This document shows positions 1 through 8,792 of a stretch of DNA of 64,000 nt, piece after piece; position 1 is the first letter of the stretch, and every line of letters begins with the position of its first letter. This stretch comes from Planctomycetota bacterium (GTDB lineage: Bacteria; Planctomycetota; Uabimicrobiia; Uabimicrobiales; Uabimicrobiaceae). The position numbers were made by a program, and so were the translations under genes. The DNA is taken from the NCBI GenBank assembly GCA_029260735.1, contig JAJDCR010000007.1:108147-172146 (forward strand), read 5' to 3'. A model generated the notes under the pieces. That model saw only the letters and a list, made by a program, of their open reading frames with translations, was not told where the DNA came from and did not search any database.

Positions 1-1324
1 ATAGGGTAACTCTATTGCCGGGAGATGGTAGTTGTTCCATTTCTGCTGTAATCGAAATTTGTCGATGCATGTGATTGGCTAGTTTTTTCCGTAAAATTTT
101 ACCGTAAAGACCTTTTTTAACACAATCATGAACCAAATTGTATGGTGCGTTTGCTGCCCATCCCCACCCCGTGTTGCTGACTGCCAGTACAAATGCGGAG
201 TGATCCCTTCGGTGACAACCATCACGAAAAGCCTCTATGGTTCCCGTTGATAGAGGGCCCCGAAAACTGTAAACAGGTTCGTCGACTAAGGCCCACCCTA
301 AATTCACTAAATGGTCCATAAGATTACGCCCTACTTGATCACTCCTATTCCCAACTTTTGTAGCTAAACCAGATCGAGTTTTCCATTTTGACATTAGGAG
401 GAGTTTGGGGGTTTCTACTGCATTTGCAGCTATTACATAGCGACGCGCTGTAACAGTACGTCTAGCTCCATCCCATGTTTTATATGAGATCCCACTGACC
501 TTACCAGAACTCTCTACCTGAACTTCAGTTGCTACAGATTTGTAATAAACCTTAGCTGGAGTATCATGAACCTTTGTTGCTCTTTGTAAAGTAATAGCTG
601 AATCATACTTCGCCTGGATGGGACAAATGGGGATGCAAGTATTATTTCCCATACAAGGAGGACGTCCATCTCTACCGATCGAGTTCCTAGCTTGTGGTAC
701 AGGTAGTACATGAAGTTCTTTGCCTTCAACCAAAGAACTTTTTAAGCGCTTTTGAAGAACTCTATCTAGATAAGTATGAGGGATTGGGGGCATGGGGTAA
801 GAAGCGCTCCTATATGCTTCGAGAACCCCATTCCAGGCTTCGTGACTGCCGCTAACTCCGATCATGTGTTCTGCTTGAGTGTACCACTCTTCCAGCTCGT
901 TGTAGTCTATGGGCCAGTCTTGAGCTCCTTTTACATCATAGGTAGATAAGAGTTTAAAATCATTTGGAACGTGACGCAAAGCTATTCCTTGCCAGTGGTT
1001 AACAGCTCCTCCAGAAGTTCTTTCCCAAGTACTAGAGAAAGGGAGAGGTCCTTTTTGATGAAGATAGCTCTTTGATCCATCTTTCCAATCACCAAAAAGA
1101 TCTAAAACATTGGGACTGGGAGAGAAATCTTTGTTCTCTGGCCAAGGAGAGCTAGGAATTTTAGCCGCAGCTTGATAAAAGCTGTTTGCATGTGTCTGGC
1201 GATCTTTCAATTTAGGACCGGCTTCCAGAACGAGGACTCTCAATCCAGATTTAGCAAGTCTCTCTGAAATAAGAGCTCCTGTAATTCCAGAACCAACGAT
1301 AACAACATCAAATTCATTATTCAT
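1..1324 (-). CDS. GMC-type FAD dehydrogenase, large subunit of the sugar/gluconate dehydrogenase kind (C-terminus cut by window edge)
   Basis: The frame is open from an ATG at 1324 to base 1, so about 441 N-terminal residues are visible and the C-terminal catalytic part is lost. It starts MNNEFDVVIVGSGITGALI, a Rossmann GxGxxG motif for FAD. It then has an LEAGP motif, a GGAVNHWQGIALRHVPNDF segment, and a cysteine motif, CMGNNTCIPICP, of the kind seen in fructose, sorbitol and gluconate dehydrogenase large subunits. Such enzymes oxidise a sugar or alcohol and pass electrons from FAD to a partner subunit. The start overlaps the upstream gene's stop by 8 bases (ATGAATAA), so the two are translationally coupled. 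That upstream gene ends in what looks like the small subunit of this dehydrogenase class. The substrate is unknown. No signal peptide is visible. Confidence 0.88.
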   Translation of the reverse strand, partial: MNNEFDVVIVGSGITGALISERLAKSGLRVLVLEAGPKLKDRQTHANSFYQAAAKIPSSPWPENKDFSPSPNVLDLFGDWKDGSKSYLHQKGPLPFSSTWERTSGGAVNHWQGIALRHVPNDFKLLSTYDVKGAQDWPIDYNELEEWYTQAEHMIGVSGSHEAWNGVLEAYRSASYPMPPIPHTYLDRVLQKRLKSSLVEGKELHVLPVPQARNSIGRDGRPPCMGNNTCIPICPIQAKYDSAITLQRATKVHDTPAKVYYKSVATEVQVESSGKVSGISYKTWDGARRTVTARRYVIAANAVETPKLLLMSKWKTRSGLATKVGNRSDQVGRNLMDHLVNLGWALVDEPVYSFRGPLSTGTIEAFRDGCHRRDHSAFVLAVSNTGWGWAANAPYNLVHDCVKKGLYGKILRKKLANHMHRQISITAEMEQLPSPGNRVTL

Positions 1325-4300
1325 CAATGTTCTCCTGAGGTTCATTCCAATTTTTAGTACTTGTTCTATATCCTTGTGGCTCTACCCCCATGGCTTTCCA
1401 GATTAATCCCTTTCTGTAGTGATCTTCATACATGGAACCAAACCCTTTATCCGAACCTTCTTCTGCGGGATATCCATGTTCATTATGAAAAGAGCCGTTA
1501 TACCAAAGAATCGTGATAATCTCAGCGAACTCTTTAAACTTAACTCGGAGAACTTCGTACTGAAAACTATCCATCTCTTTCAAATGGTTTTCACTACAAA
1601 TCTTTAGCAATATTTTGTGGGTCTCTGGTTTTCTTCGTAAAAGTCGAAGCAATAAAGATTCGGAGTGATCCTTTTCTAGGTTATCAAAACCCGTTAGGTG
1701 TTTTGACCATTCCAGAAAAAATTCTTTTATCGCAGAATCTACACAAGGTGGATCCATTTCTTTAGGACTGCTCATCTCTGGATCAACCTCTAGGCTTGCT
1801 GCCCATTCCAAAGCTATATCGCGGTCGACCCCATCCCATTGATCCCAAGCACCTGCTTTCAAAATTTCTCCAGTTTCAGGATTTTTTGTATCGTAGGAAG
1901 GCCACTTCATTACATCTAGCATCATACCAAAAACACCTCGGAGTTTCGATTTTAGGTAACTAAGGGTATCATCTGGGTTTAGCATAGTGATTTGTCTCTC
2001 TTGCCCTGTGTGAGTAAACGCTCTAGGTAAACCCCTTGAGACAATAAGTTCTCGCATACGCCAGTCTAAACGTCGATGATAAAGCCATTGACCTGTTTTT
2101 TTTCCGATGCCTTCGCGCAAACCTTCTGGTTCTACAACAATTTGGTTACGTTGCGAGTAGCTAGGACCTAGTCTTTTTTCAGAAGAGAAAATCGGTCTTT
2201 CAAGTGCTGTAACAGTTCCCTTGCCATACTTTAGAGTCCCTACTGGATTTATACCATCGAAGTAACCAAACATAATGTTGTTAACATAACCATCAAACTC
2301 AAAATTCTCGGTTACTTTGTTATATACAGGGTAAGAAAATAGAGCAAATGCTGTTCCTCTAGACACCGAATTTTGACAAGAGATAATCGCAATAAAAAAT
2401 TGGTTCCCATCACGCACTTCAACAACTTGTCCGTTAACAAAACCCTTCTCTTTTGCCCAATCTGGATGGACTTCTAGGATAGTTCCAGGCATGTCTTCGG
2501 GATAACGTTCGCGGATATGTTCATTGCGAATATGGTTTGACATATTATTCCAGAGATGGTTAACTCTTCCGCAAGTGATTGCAAGCTCATTTTCTCCTGG
2601 TTCAAATTTTTTGAACCAATCGTCGATTTCTGCCCAGCTAGCCCAGACAAAGTTAAATTCGGGATTTTGGTTTTCTTTTCGAGGGGTAAGACGAAGAGTT
2701 CCTTGAAGCTTCAAAGACTCTTTGTCATAAATAGCTGGTAACAAAACACCGTTACTAGTAACTCCATTTCCTGCTATTTGAGAACCGTTGCTAACAACAC
2801 TGTAGTGTTCTTTTCCTAAATAAGAAGTGTTACCAGAAGAATTTTTTCCGAGAACTGTGTGGATTCTTTCATTTTCAACACCACATTCGTCAGCAAATTT
2901 AAGGATGGGGTTTAGCCAATTCGAGCGATTGGACCGACCAATGTAATAATTGTTTTCTTGTGTTTTTTTTTCCTCTGCTAATTCGTCAGCTATCGCTCCA
3001 GTGTTTGTCCAAGAAAATTCACTCAAGGCACGACTACCACCCTTTGAGTTTATAATTTTTTGAGCAATATCTCGAAAAATTACCCAATCAGGCTTTGGCG
3101 AATAACAAAAACTATCCCTACTTTCGTAGGGATCTTGATCTGAAAGTTTCCCTTTGTCTTTCTCGTGTAGAGGAGAATCTTGAAAACGTTCATAAAGACG
3201 CAAGCGTCGTTCAGCGTTGTACCGAATAAACGTATCTTCTCCCCAACCAGCAGCAGGTAACACAATGTCTGAAAGTTCTGTAGTGGCATTGGGGAAAATG
3301 TCTTGGTGTACCACTACTACACCACCAGCATCCATCCGAGCCTTGAATGACCTCAGTATTTCAGAAACCTCTGCTTTGCTAGGGTATTCGTCCTTAAATC
3401 GGCTTTTTAATTTTTTTCGTTTTCTTTGGCAGTCATTGATTTGCCCTAGATAGTTTCCTCCGATAATCCAAAGTAATTGGACATCAGGCTCAGCACAGGT
3501 TTCTACTCCATTTTTCAGCTTAACTCTGCCATTCTTTTCACTGTCGGGAATTACCATTGCCTCATCAGGTCCAAAAACATGACTATCTAAATTGTGCTTT
3601 ACTGGAAATACAGGATTTTTTAAAGGATAGTCTGGTCTAAGTTGATTTAATTTTCCTTCAGTATAGGTGTCCACCGCATTTGAGTAAGGGTAACTTTCTT
3701 CTTTAGAAGACTTACATTGATTTCGTAAAGTAAAACCTTGAACAAAACCTTTAGCTTCGGCCCAGCCTTTTTGGTGGCCACCACATCGACCAACTAGCGG
3801 AGCAGGCATACTTGGACGCCAAAGGAGTAAACCAATAGATGCTATAGCGGCGGTGTTGTGATAGTTAAATCCCCAAATTAAACCTTTTTCATAGAGAGTA
3901 CCTACTATGGGAAGACGGTTTCGACCAGGTGGATTTTTACTCATCCGACGAACAGTTTCTTTCAGTAAACTCAAACAAATACCACTTACCTTGGCCGCAT
4001 TCTCCAATGTATAGGTATCGTCTCCTTTTAGGAAATCTTTGAATTCTTGAAAGCTTAATGCACGCGAGGCGCGCCTAAATTTTTTCTTTTCGATAGATTT
4101 TTCAATAATTTCCTTAATATCGTGTTGATTCTTAGCAATTTTAGGGTGGATATCCTGGTCAGAGAATTCTTCCATCAAAGAGCGAGCAATAGCAAATAAA
4201 ACTAAAGAATCTGCTCCTAGGCGAGTTGGTTGCAAATGAATCCCCCCGGTTGTTTCAGCATATTGAGCTGTTGCTGTTTTTCTGGGGTCTAACACAATCA

Positions 4301-5045
4301 TTTCTTTTCCTGTTAAGTTTTGCATGAAAAAGACTGATTGGTTTTCATAAGGATTTGAGCCTACGATAAACAAACTATCTACTTTTCGCATATCTTCGTA
4401 AGCAAAATTATGAGGTCCTATACCAGCATCTTTCATTCCCGGACTACTTCCCGCAGCACTTGGGCGATCATGATAAGCTAGATTGGGGGTTCCAATTGCT
4501 CTGTAAAAGAGCTTTGTTGCCGCATAAGTATTTTCTAAATACTGGTACTCAAATATCTTAACTCCTAAACCCTCTGGTTTTTCAGCTTTAAGCTGATCTT
4601 CTTCATCTTTCTTAAGCGAAGTTGCTTTGATTGTTAACTCCGCGATTACCTCGTTAATTTCTTTCCAACTAACCTTATGTAGTTGACCGTCTTTACAACG
4701 AACTAAAGGAGAGCGCAACCTATCATCTTTTTTCCGTTCTCGCTTGGGTTTTACAGATACTAAATCGCCTCCTTGAGACCCTCCTCGGACAGAGTGGTTT
4801 CCTTTATTGAGTTCACAACGAGCATCCGGCACTATGGATGCATGGTATTTCTTGCCTTGAAAATAGATCTCTTCGCGCATTGCTGGACTAATGTAGGAAG
4901 AAGTAACTACATCGACTTCCTCTCCTGTTTGAGGTACACTAGGAGTGAGAAGAGCACGATAACCACAACCAACAGCACAGTACTGACAAACTGTGCTGCG
5001 GGTAATACTACCAGGAGGTAGTTTGCGTATATATTTGTCAAACAT
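1317..5045 (-). CDS. Arsenite-oxidase-like molybdopterin oxidoreductase fused to a sugar-dehydrogenase small-subunit-like domain
   Basis: This is a 1242-residue protein. Near the N-terminus it has CQYCAVGC (C20-x2-C23-x3-C27), the three-cysteine [3Fe-4S] site of AioA-type enzymes, and there is no fourth cysteine: a KGNHSVRGG stretch lies where AioA carries Ser. A DMSO-reductase-family body follows, ending in the MGD-binding barrel (VNGQVVEVRDG). AioA proteins are usually near 820 residues; this one is longer, with insertions and an extra C-terminal part. Residues about 1105-1235 (FLEWSKHLTG... ILWYNGSF... GLIWKAMGV) resemble the small subunit of FAD sugar dehydrogenases. The gene sits between a Rieske gene and the matching GMC gene, supporting one complex. 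There is no Tat signal, unusual for this class. Arsenite as substrate is not implied. The family call is firm; the C-terminal domain call is moderate. Confidence 0.82.
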   Translation of the reverse strand: MFDKYIRKLPPGSITRSTVCQYCAVGCGYRALLTPSVPQTGEEVDVVTSSYISPAMREEIYFQGKKYHASIVPDARCELNKGNHSVRGGSQGGDLVSVKPKRERKKDDRLRSPLVRCKDGQLHKVSWKEINEVIAELTIKATSLKKDEEDQLKAEKPEGLGVKIFEYQYLENTYAATKLFYRAIGTPNLAYHDRPSAAGSSPGMKDAGIGPHNFAYEDMRKVDSLFIVGSNPYENQSVFFMQNLTGKEMIVLDPRKTATAQYAETTGGIHLQPTRLGADSLVLFAIARSLMEEFSDQDIHPKIAKNQHDIKEIIEKSIEKKKFRRASRALSFQEFKDFLKGDDTYTLENAAKVSGICLSLLKETVRRMSKNPPGRNRLPIVGTLYEKGLIWGFNYHNTAAIASIGLLLWRPSMPAPLVGRCGGHQKGWAEAKGFVQGFTLRNQCKSSKEESYPYSNAVDTYTEGKLNQLRPDYPLKNPVFPVKHNLDSHVFGPDEAMVIPDSEKNGRVKLKNGVETCAEPDVQLLWIIGGNYLGQINDCQRKRKKLKSRFKDEYPSKAEVSEILRSFKARMDAGGVVVVHQDIFPNATTELSDIVLPAAGWGEDTFIRYNAERRLRLYERFQDSPLHEKDKGKLSDQDPYESRDSFCYSPKPDWVIFRDIAQKIINSKGGSRALSEFSWTNTGAIADELAEEKKTQENNYYIGRSNRSNWLNPILKFADECGVENERIHTVLGKNSSGNTSYLGKEHYSVVSNGSQIAGNGVTSNGVLLPAIYDKESLKLQGTLRLTPRKENQNPEFNFVWASWAEIDDWFKKFEPGENELAITCGRVNHLWNNMSNHIRNEHIRERYPEDMPGTILEVHPDWAKEKGFVNGQVVEVRDGNQFFIAIISCQNSVSRGTAFALFSYPVYNKVTENFEFDGYVNNIMFGYFDGINPVGTLKYGKGTVTALERPIFSSEKRLGPSYSQRNQIVVEPEGLREGIGKKTGQWLYHRRLDWRMRELIVSRGLPRAFTHTGQERQITMLNPDDTLSYLKSKLRGVFGMMLDVMKWPSYDTKNPETGEILKAGAWDQWDGVDRDIALEWAASLEVDPEMSSPKEMDPPCVDSAIKEFFLEWSKHLTGFDNLEKDHSESLLLRLLRRKPETHKILLKICSENHLKEMDSFQYEVLRVKFKEFAEIITILWYNGSFHNEHGYPAEEGSDKGFGSMYEDHYRKGLIWKAMGVEPQGYRTSTKNWNEPQENIDE

Positions 5046-5102
5046 AAGAGAACCTCTAATAAATCTATTTGTTCTTTGAGTATTTTGCCTATTTAATTTT
5101 TT

Positions 5103-5528
5103 CTAATTCTCAAGTAAAAGATCTTCGTCGCTATCCAACGTGGCTCTGATTACATCTTTATCTCTATGAACTAATAAATTTAAAAGACTTCTCGTTGATG
5201 GGCCCAGTACTACTAGACCTTTTTTCAACAAATCAAAGCGAGTCCCATGGCACGCACACGGACCAACAATTGCAGTTGAAGATGGTTTGTACTCCTTCAA
5301 GTCGGTGTATTTCTTTCGAATCAAACGACACTTCATGTGTGGACAAACGTTTAGATAAGCTAATATGTTTGTACCGTCCTCCAACGGTTCTGATTTTTCT
5401 ATGTTTGTATTCGATTTAACGCGAAGGAATAAAGCTGAAGTGGGAGAACCTTTATCTTCCTTTACCATAATTACTATACCTTCAGAAGGTATAGTCTCTA
5501 AGTTTATAGACCAGCTTCGTTTTGACAT
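5103..5528 (-). CDS. Rieske [2Fe-2S] protein, arsenite-oxidase small-subunit-like
   Basis: This is a 141-residue protein with the two Rieske loops: C62-P-H64 and C91-A-C93-H94 followed by GTRFDLLKKG and a GPST segment, which is the layout of AioB-type small subunits. It would carry a [2Fe-2S] cluster and pass electrons between the molybdoprotein encoded just downstream and an acceptor. AioB normally has a Tat signal or an N-terminal membrane anchor. Here the protein begins directly with soluble sequence (MSKRSWSINLETIP), so the complex may be cytoplasmic or exported by a partner. The gap to the molybdoprotein gene is 57 bases, so they are probably one operon. Confidence 0.85.
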   Translation of the reverse strand: MSKRSWSINLETIPSEGIVIMVKEDKGSPTSALFLRVKSNTNIEKSEPLEDGTNILAYLNVCPHMKCRLIRKKYTDLKEYKPSSTAIVGPCACHGTRFDLLKKGLVVLGPSTRSLLNLLVHRDKDVIRATLDSDEDLLLEN

Positions 5529-5623
5529 TTAAAACTCCATCAAACTTTGGTGGATTATCAAAAGTTTTGGACTTTTGATAACTCAATTTTCAACTCTGCT
5601 TTAAATCATCTAGAACATTTAGT

Positions 5624-6493
5624 TCACACTTCTATGCGACCGAACCAAAGTGGAGAGCGAGGTTCAAATACTATCTTCTCTGGGGGATATTTCAGCTTTA
5701 TCTGGTTACCTTCCTTTTCCACTATGGTATCTAGGTTAGTAAAATTCATGGTAGTAAGAATTGTGATGGGATCAGGATCATCAGCAAGAAACTGGAGAAA
5801 CCCCTCAATTGTTCCTCCATCACCAATATAGTTTACAATTCTCCTAAATAGTTTAGGGAATATGATATCTGTGATTTCTAGCTGCTCTAAGCCAGTAACT
5901 TCTACTCCTGTGTTTGTTTTATCTTTTGGCCAAAAACCTTTCCCCTCTTGTCTTGCTTTTTCGACTCCTCTAGTGATTTCTTCGCGAAGATCAAAAAATA
6001 ATCCTTTATAAAAAGCAGGGTAGGCTAAACCCTGTTCAACAAGCTTGTAGTTAACACTTTCTTTCATCAGACCTGCTTCTAAACGTACAGAGCTACCATC
6101 CTCATGATGAGTAGAGCCGGAAAAAACAAAAGCTATAGGTCTTCTATAAGTATCCGTAGATCGGGATAGTATGTACCCTGGAACAGCATCAGATGCTTCC
6201 ACTACCTTAGAATGTCTTTGATTCCATTGTACATTTTCTATCCCAAGCTCTTGAAATAAAGCATCCGTTGCTTGATTTGCATAGTCAAGAGGTTGATGGT
6301 GTCCAAAATAGTGAGTCTCTAAAGTGTCAATTCCTTCAAAACGCAATTGAGCATGTTCCCTCGCATTCCTTTTGGCAAGTAGACCTCTTAGGAAAGTCCA
6401 GTTGTTAAGGTTGTCTGCTTTGAATCGGATAGAATCTCCATCAGGTGAATACCCTTTTACATGAAAAGAGCCTTTAATAAGTCGAAATGGCAT
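5624..6493 (-). CDS. Staphylococcal-nuclease-like (thermonuclease family) protein
   Basis: This is a 289-residue protein whose first 175 residues follow the SNase fold: DGDSIRF at 18-24, LRFEGIDTLET with R51, D56, T57 and E59 in the places of the nuclease Arg35, Asp40, Thr41 and Glu43, then YRRPIAF with R117 or R118 for Arg87. A closing segment, ARQEGKGFWP, is also typical. The remaining 110 residues are not recognised. No signal peptide is seen, so the target would be intracellular DNA or RNA unless it is exported by other means. It is the first gene of the group that continues into the Rieske and molybdoprotein genes, 95 bases apart, but no functional link is evident. Confidence 0.78.
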   Translation of the reverse strand: MPFRLIKGSFHVKGYSPDGDSIRFKADNLNNWTFLRGLLAKRNAREHAQLRFEGIDTLETHYFGHHQPLDYANQATDALFQELGIENVQWNQRHSKVVEASDAVPGYILSRSTDTYRRPIAFVFSGSTHHEDGSSVRLEAGLMKESVNYKLVEQGLAYPAFYKGLFFDLREEITRGVEKARQEGKGFWPKDKTNTGVEVTGLEQLEITDIIFPKLFRRIVNYIGDGGTIEGFLQFLADDPDPITILTTMNFTNLDTIVEKEGNQIKLKYPPEKIVFEPRSPLWFGRIEV

Positions 6494-6716
6494 AGTAAAC
6501 CTCTTTCACTGTTTAATTACAACATACAAATACGGAATCTCCGCTATTCGATGTTACTAAAATAAAACTATACAACCTTCTTTTGCTTGTTCTCTAGTGT
6601 AACGCACCTTTATTTTATTTACATTATGTTCATGAAAACTTGTTTCTCTGTATTCTCTTCTTAGTTTTTTTCGTTTTGAAAATGTTCTCAAGTGCTTCAT
6701 TATTTAGCAGATTGAA

Positions 6717-7547
6717 TTATCGTATCAGGAGTATGAAAAAACGATCAACCGTATAGGAAACACCAAGGCTAGCCATCTTTTTTCTATCTGGTTTTGGCTC
6801 TCTTTTGCCACGGTGGTCATGAATTTTAGCTTCTCTCTTTTCATGTCTAACTGGAATTCCTTTTCTATCACCACCTATAACCATTAATTCACCTTCTTCT
6901 TCAGGATTTGGAGCCGGTTTTGCTTCACGATATTCTGGAGCATACTTTGCTTTTTGTCTATTCATTTTTTCTAAGCTATCAACTGGTATTCTTTGAAAAA
7001 GTATCTTCTCTAAACTTCGGCTTACTTGACCAAATGGACTTTCTACACAAAGTAACTGTGACCATTCTTGCAGCAGGTAAGAGTATTTGCTCTCTGGTCG
7101 CTCTAGAATGCTATCCAGTGTTATGCATTCTATTTTTTGTTTCTCTCACTGAGCATATACATAGCGATTTAATTTATACTCTCCGAATACTGTTCTATAA
7201 TTTTTTTTGTTTAGCCCTGATCTTTTTAACTCTTTTCCTTCAAGGAAATCCAGTTTTTCCCTTTATCTCTTTGACCTTTCTTGTTTAAAAACCAGCCTAA
7301 CGCTTGATGGCCTATCTCCAGTATTTTTTTCCAAACTCTTTTTTCTACTTCGTAAGCTGACTTCTCTTCTACGCTCGCTTCTTGCAAATATGACTTTAGG
7401 TCTTCTAACTTTCCATCTAATTTTTCTAGGTTGCCGAAAATCCTTAATTCTGACATCCTCTTCATAATAGCTCTCCTTTTGCGTCATTAATGGCTCAATG
7501 ACTTTTTTTGTTTTATCATTGAGAGCTATTTTTACTCTACAAGTCAT
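6717..7547 (-). pseudogene. Decayed ISKra4-type transposase remnants
   Basis: Three short minus-strand frames together recall the N-terminal part of an ISKra4-family transposase. Positions 7263-7547 give a start-like piece beginning MTCRVKIALNDKTKK. A shifted frame at 7226-7465 gives an AYEVEKRVWKKILEIGHQAL stretch, the usual alpha-helical N-terminal domain. Positions 6717-6965 give GELMVIGGDRKGIPVRH then KPDRKKMASLGVSYTVDRF, matching the 'DGKG...K.MA.VG..YTV.RF' block of these transposases. The frames are interrupted and the catalytic C-terminal half is absent. Bases 6494-6716 hold nothing recognisable. The remnant separates the LodA-like operon from the nuclease/Rieske operon, so the two may have been joined by past insertion events. 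Confidence 0.62.
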
Positions 7548-7679
7548 TTAGTTGCAATATTTTTCATTCTTTCTTTAATTTTAGGGCGCGGAGAACCAGT
7601 TGCACCCAATCCCAATTGTGGGAAAACCTGACTTTCAAAATGCGATCGCAGTCCGTAGGTTCTGTAACTTTTAGAGGCT

Positions 7680-8792
7680 CTAGAGTTTATCATTTTTTTT
7701 CTTGGTGAGCGGTGTGTTTTTGGAAATTTCTATTTGTTTAAGATCCTGATTTCCTACAAGGGTATAATTAAAGTTGTAGTTTATTGCTTTATGATATTCA
7801 GGGTGGTGGATTATTTTTTTCATACTCTGTATTTCTAGTTGCCAAATAGAGGATGTAAAAGCTTTCATGTAGTATTCTAAGCTGTTTTGAATGTGTACAA
7901 TAAAAGTCTTACACAAACGATACTTGTAATGATTTAAGCAATCCTCAAAAGGAATACCTTTTGCAATACTAGAGATAATGGCGGTAGTAAGAAGGGCTTC
8001 TTTTATAGCGTAGCCAGTACCATCGCCGCATAATGGATCAAAGCACATTGCCGCTTCTCCTAAACTACTCCAGTTTTTTCCATATAAAGGAAATGAAATT
8101 TGAGGAAAAGCTTTAAATTTTGCAGTGATATAATAACTTTCTATTTGATCTTTTATAAAAATCGTTTCTTCTATTAATTCTTTAAAGTTTGAATTTGGTT
8201 TGGGCAACATTATTTGTAAAACACCTGTTTTCTTAGTTGATGGGGCTAAAAAAAACCAGGCATTTTTAGTTGTTTCTGTCCAACAAGTTTCTGATTCTTT
8301 ACGTAGCTTTACATTAAAAGAAACAATGAGGCGATTTCCATAACTATTGGTTGTATGTGTATTGTTAGACGTTTTTTTTTCTCGTCCACTAGCATTTATG
8401 AACCAAAAGTTTTTGTTGGCTCTTGTTTTTAGTAAGTGGTTAAAATCTAATTTACCTTGATGCTTTTGGGTGCTTATATCTTTGTGATGAAAGCTATGGA
8501 GATTTTGCATTAAGTATTTCTGAAGAGTATCACCCTCTATTGTGTAGCCACCATTATCGTGAGTTATTAAGTCTTCTGCCCATAACACTTTTCGGCGTGA
8601 AAATTGGTAACTAATAGCCGTTAGGTCTATAGACCATATGTTTTGTAGTAAATTGTAAGTCATAGGGTTTAACACTAAAGTGGGTTTTGAATAAGAGCTT
8701 GTGCTCATTATTTGTACTTGCCATCCGTTTAAAAGGAGAAGTTTAGCACAAGTTAGTGCTGAAATCCCTTGTCCTACAATTAATATTTTCAT
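7680..8792 (-). CDS. LodB-like FAD-dependent oxidoreductase
   Basis: This is a 370-residue flavoprotein of the halogenase/geranylgeranyl-reductase fold. It starts MKILIVGQGISALTCAKLLL (GxGxxA, FAD dinucleotide site) and has CFDPLCGDGTGYAIKEAL near residues 252-270, the second FAD-binding block (DPLxGxGxxxA). Proteins of this size beside lodA-type genes (LodB, GoxB, QhpG) are needed to oxidise the tryptophan that becomes cysteine tryptophylquinone. I infer the same role here. The tryptophan-halogenase lysine and WxWxIP motif are not seen, which argues against a halogenase. Its ATG is TAATG-coupled to the upstream ferritin-fusion gene, so it is the last gene of a tight four-gene operon. Confidence 0.72.
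   Translation of the reverse strand: MKILIVGQGISALTCAKLLLLNGWQVQIMSTSSYSKPTLVLNPMTYNLLQNIWSIDLTAISYQFSRRKVLWAEDLITHDNGGYTIEGDTLQKYLMQNLHSFHHKDISTQKHQGKLDFNHLLKTRANKNFWFINASGREKKTSNNTHTTNSYGNRLIVSFNVKLRKESETCWTETTKNAWFFLAPSTKKTGVLQIMLPKPNSNFKELIEETIFIKDQIESYYITAKFKAFPQISFPLYGKNWSSLGEAAMCFDPLCGDGTGYAIKEALLTTAIISSIAKGIPFEDCLNHYKYRLCKTFIVHIQNSLEYYMKAFTSSIWQLEIQSMKKIIHHPEYHKAINYNFNYTLVGNQDLKQIEISKNTPLTKKKNDKL

Noticed and set aside
6908..7288. 126-codon plus-strand frame, hydrophobic
   Set aside because: It runs opposite the degraded transposase pieces, which carry recognisable family motifs; the hydrophobic text is a by-product of the reverse strand.
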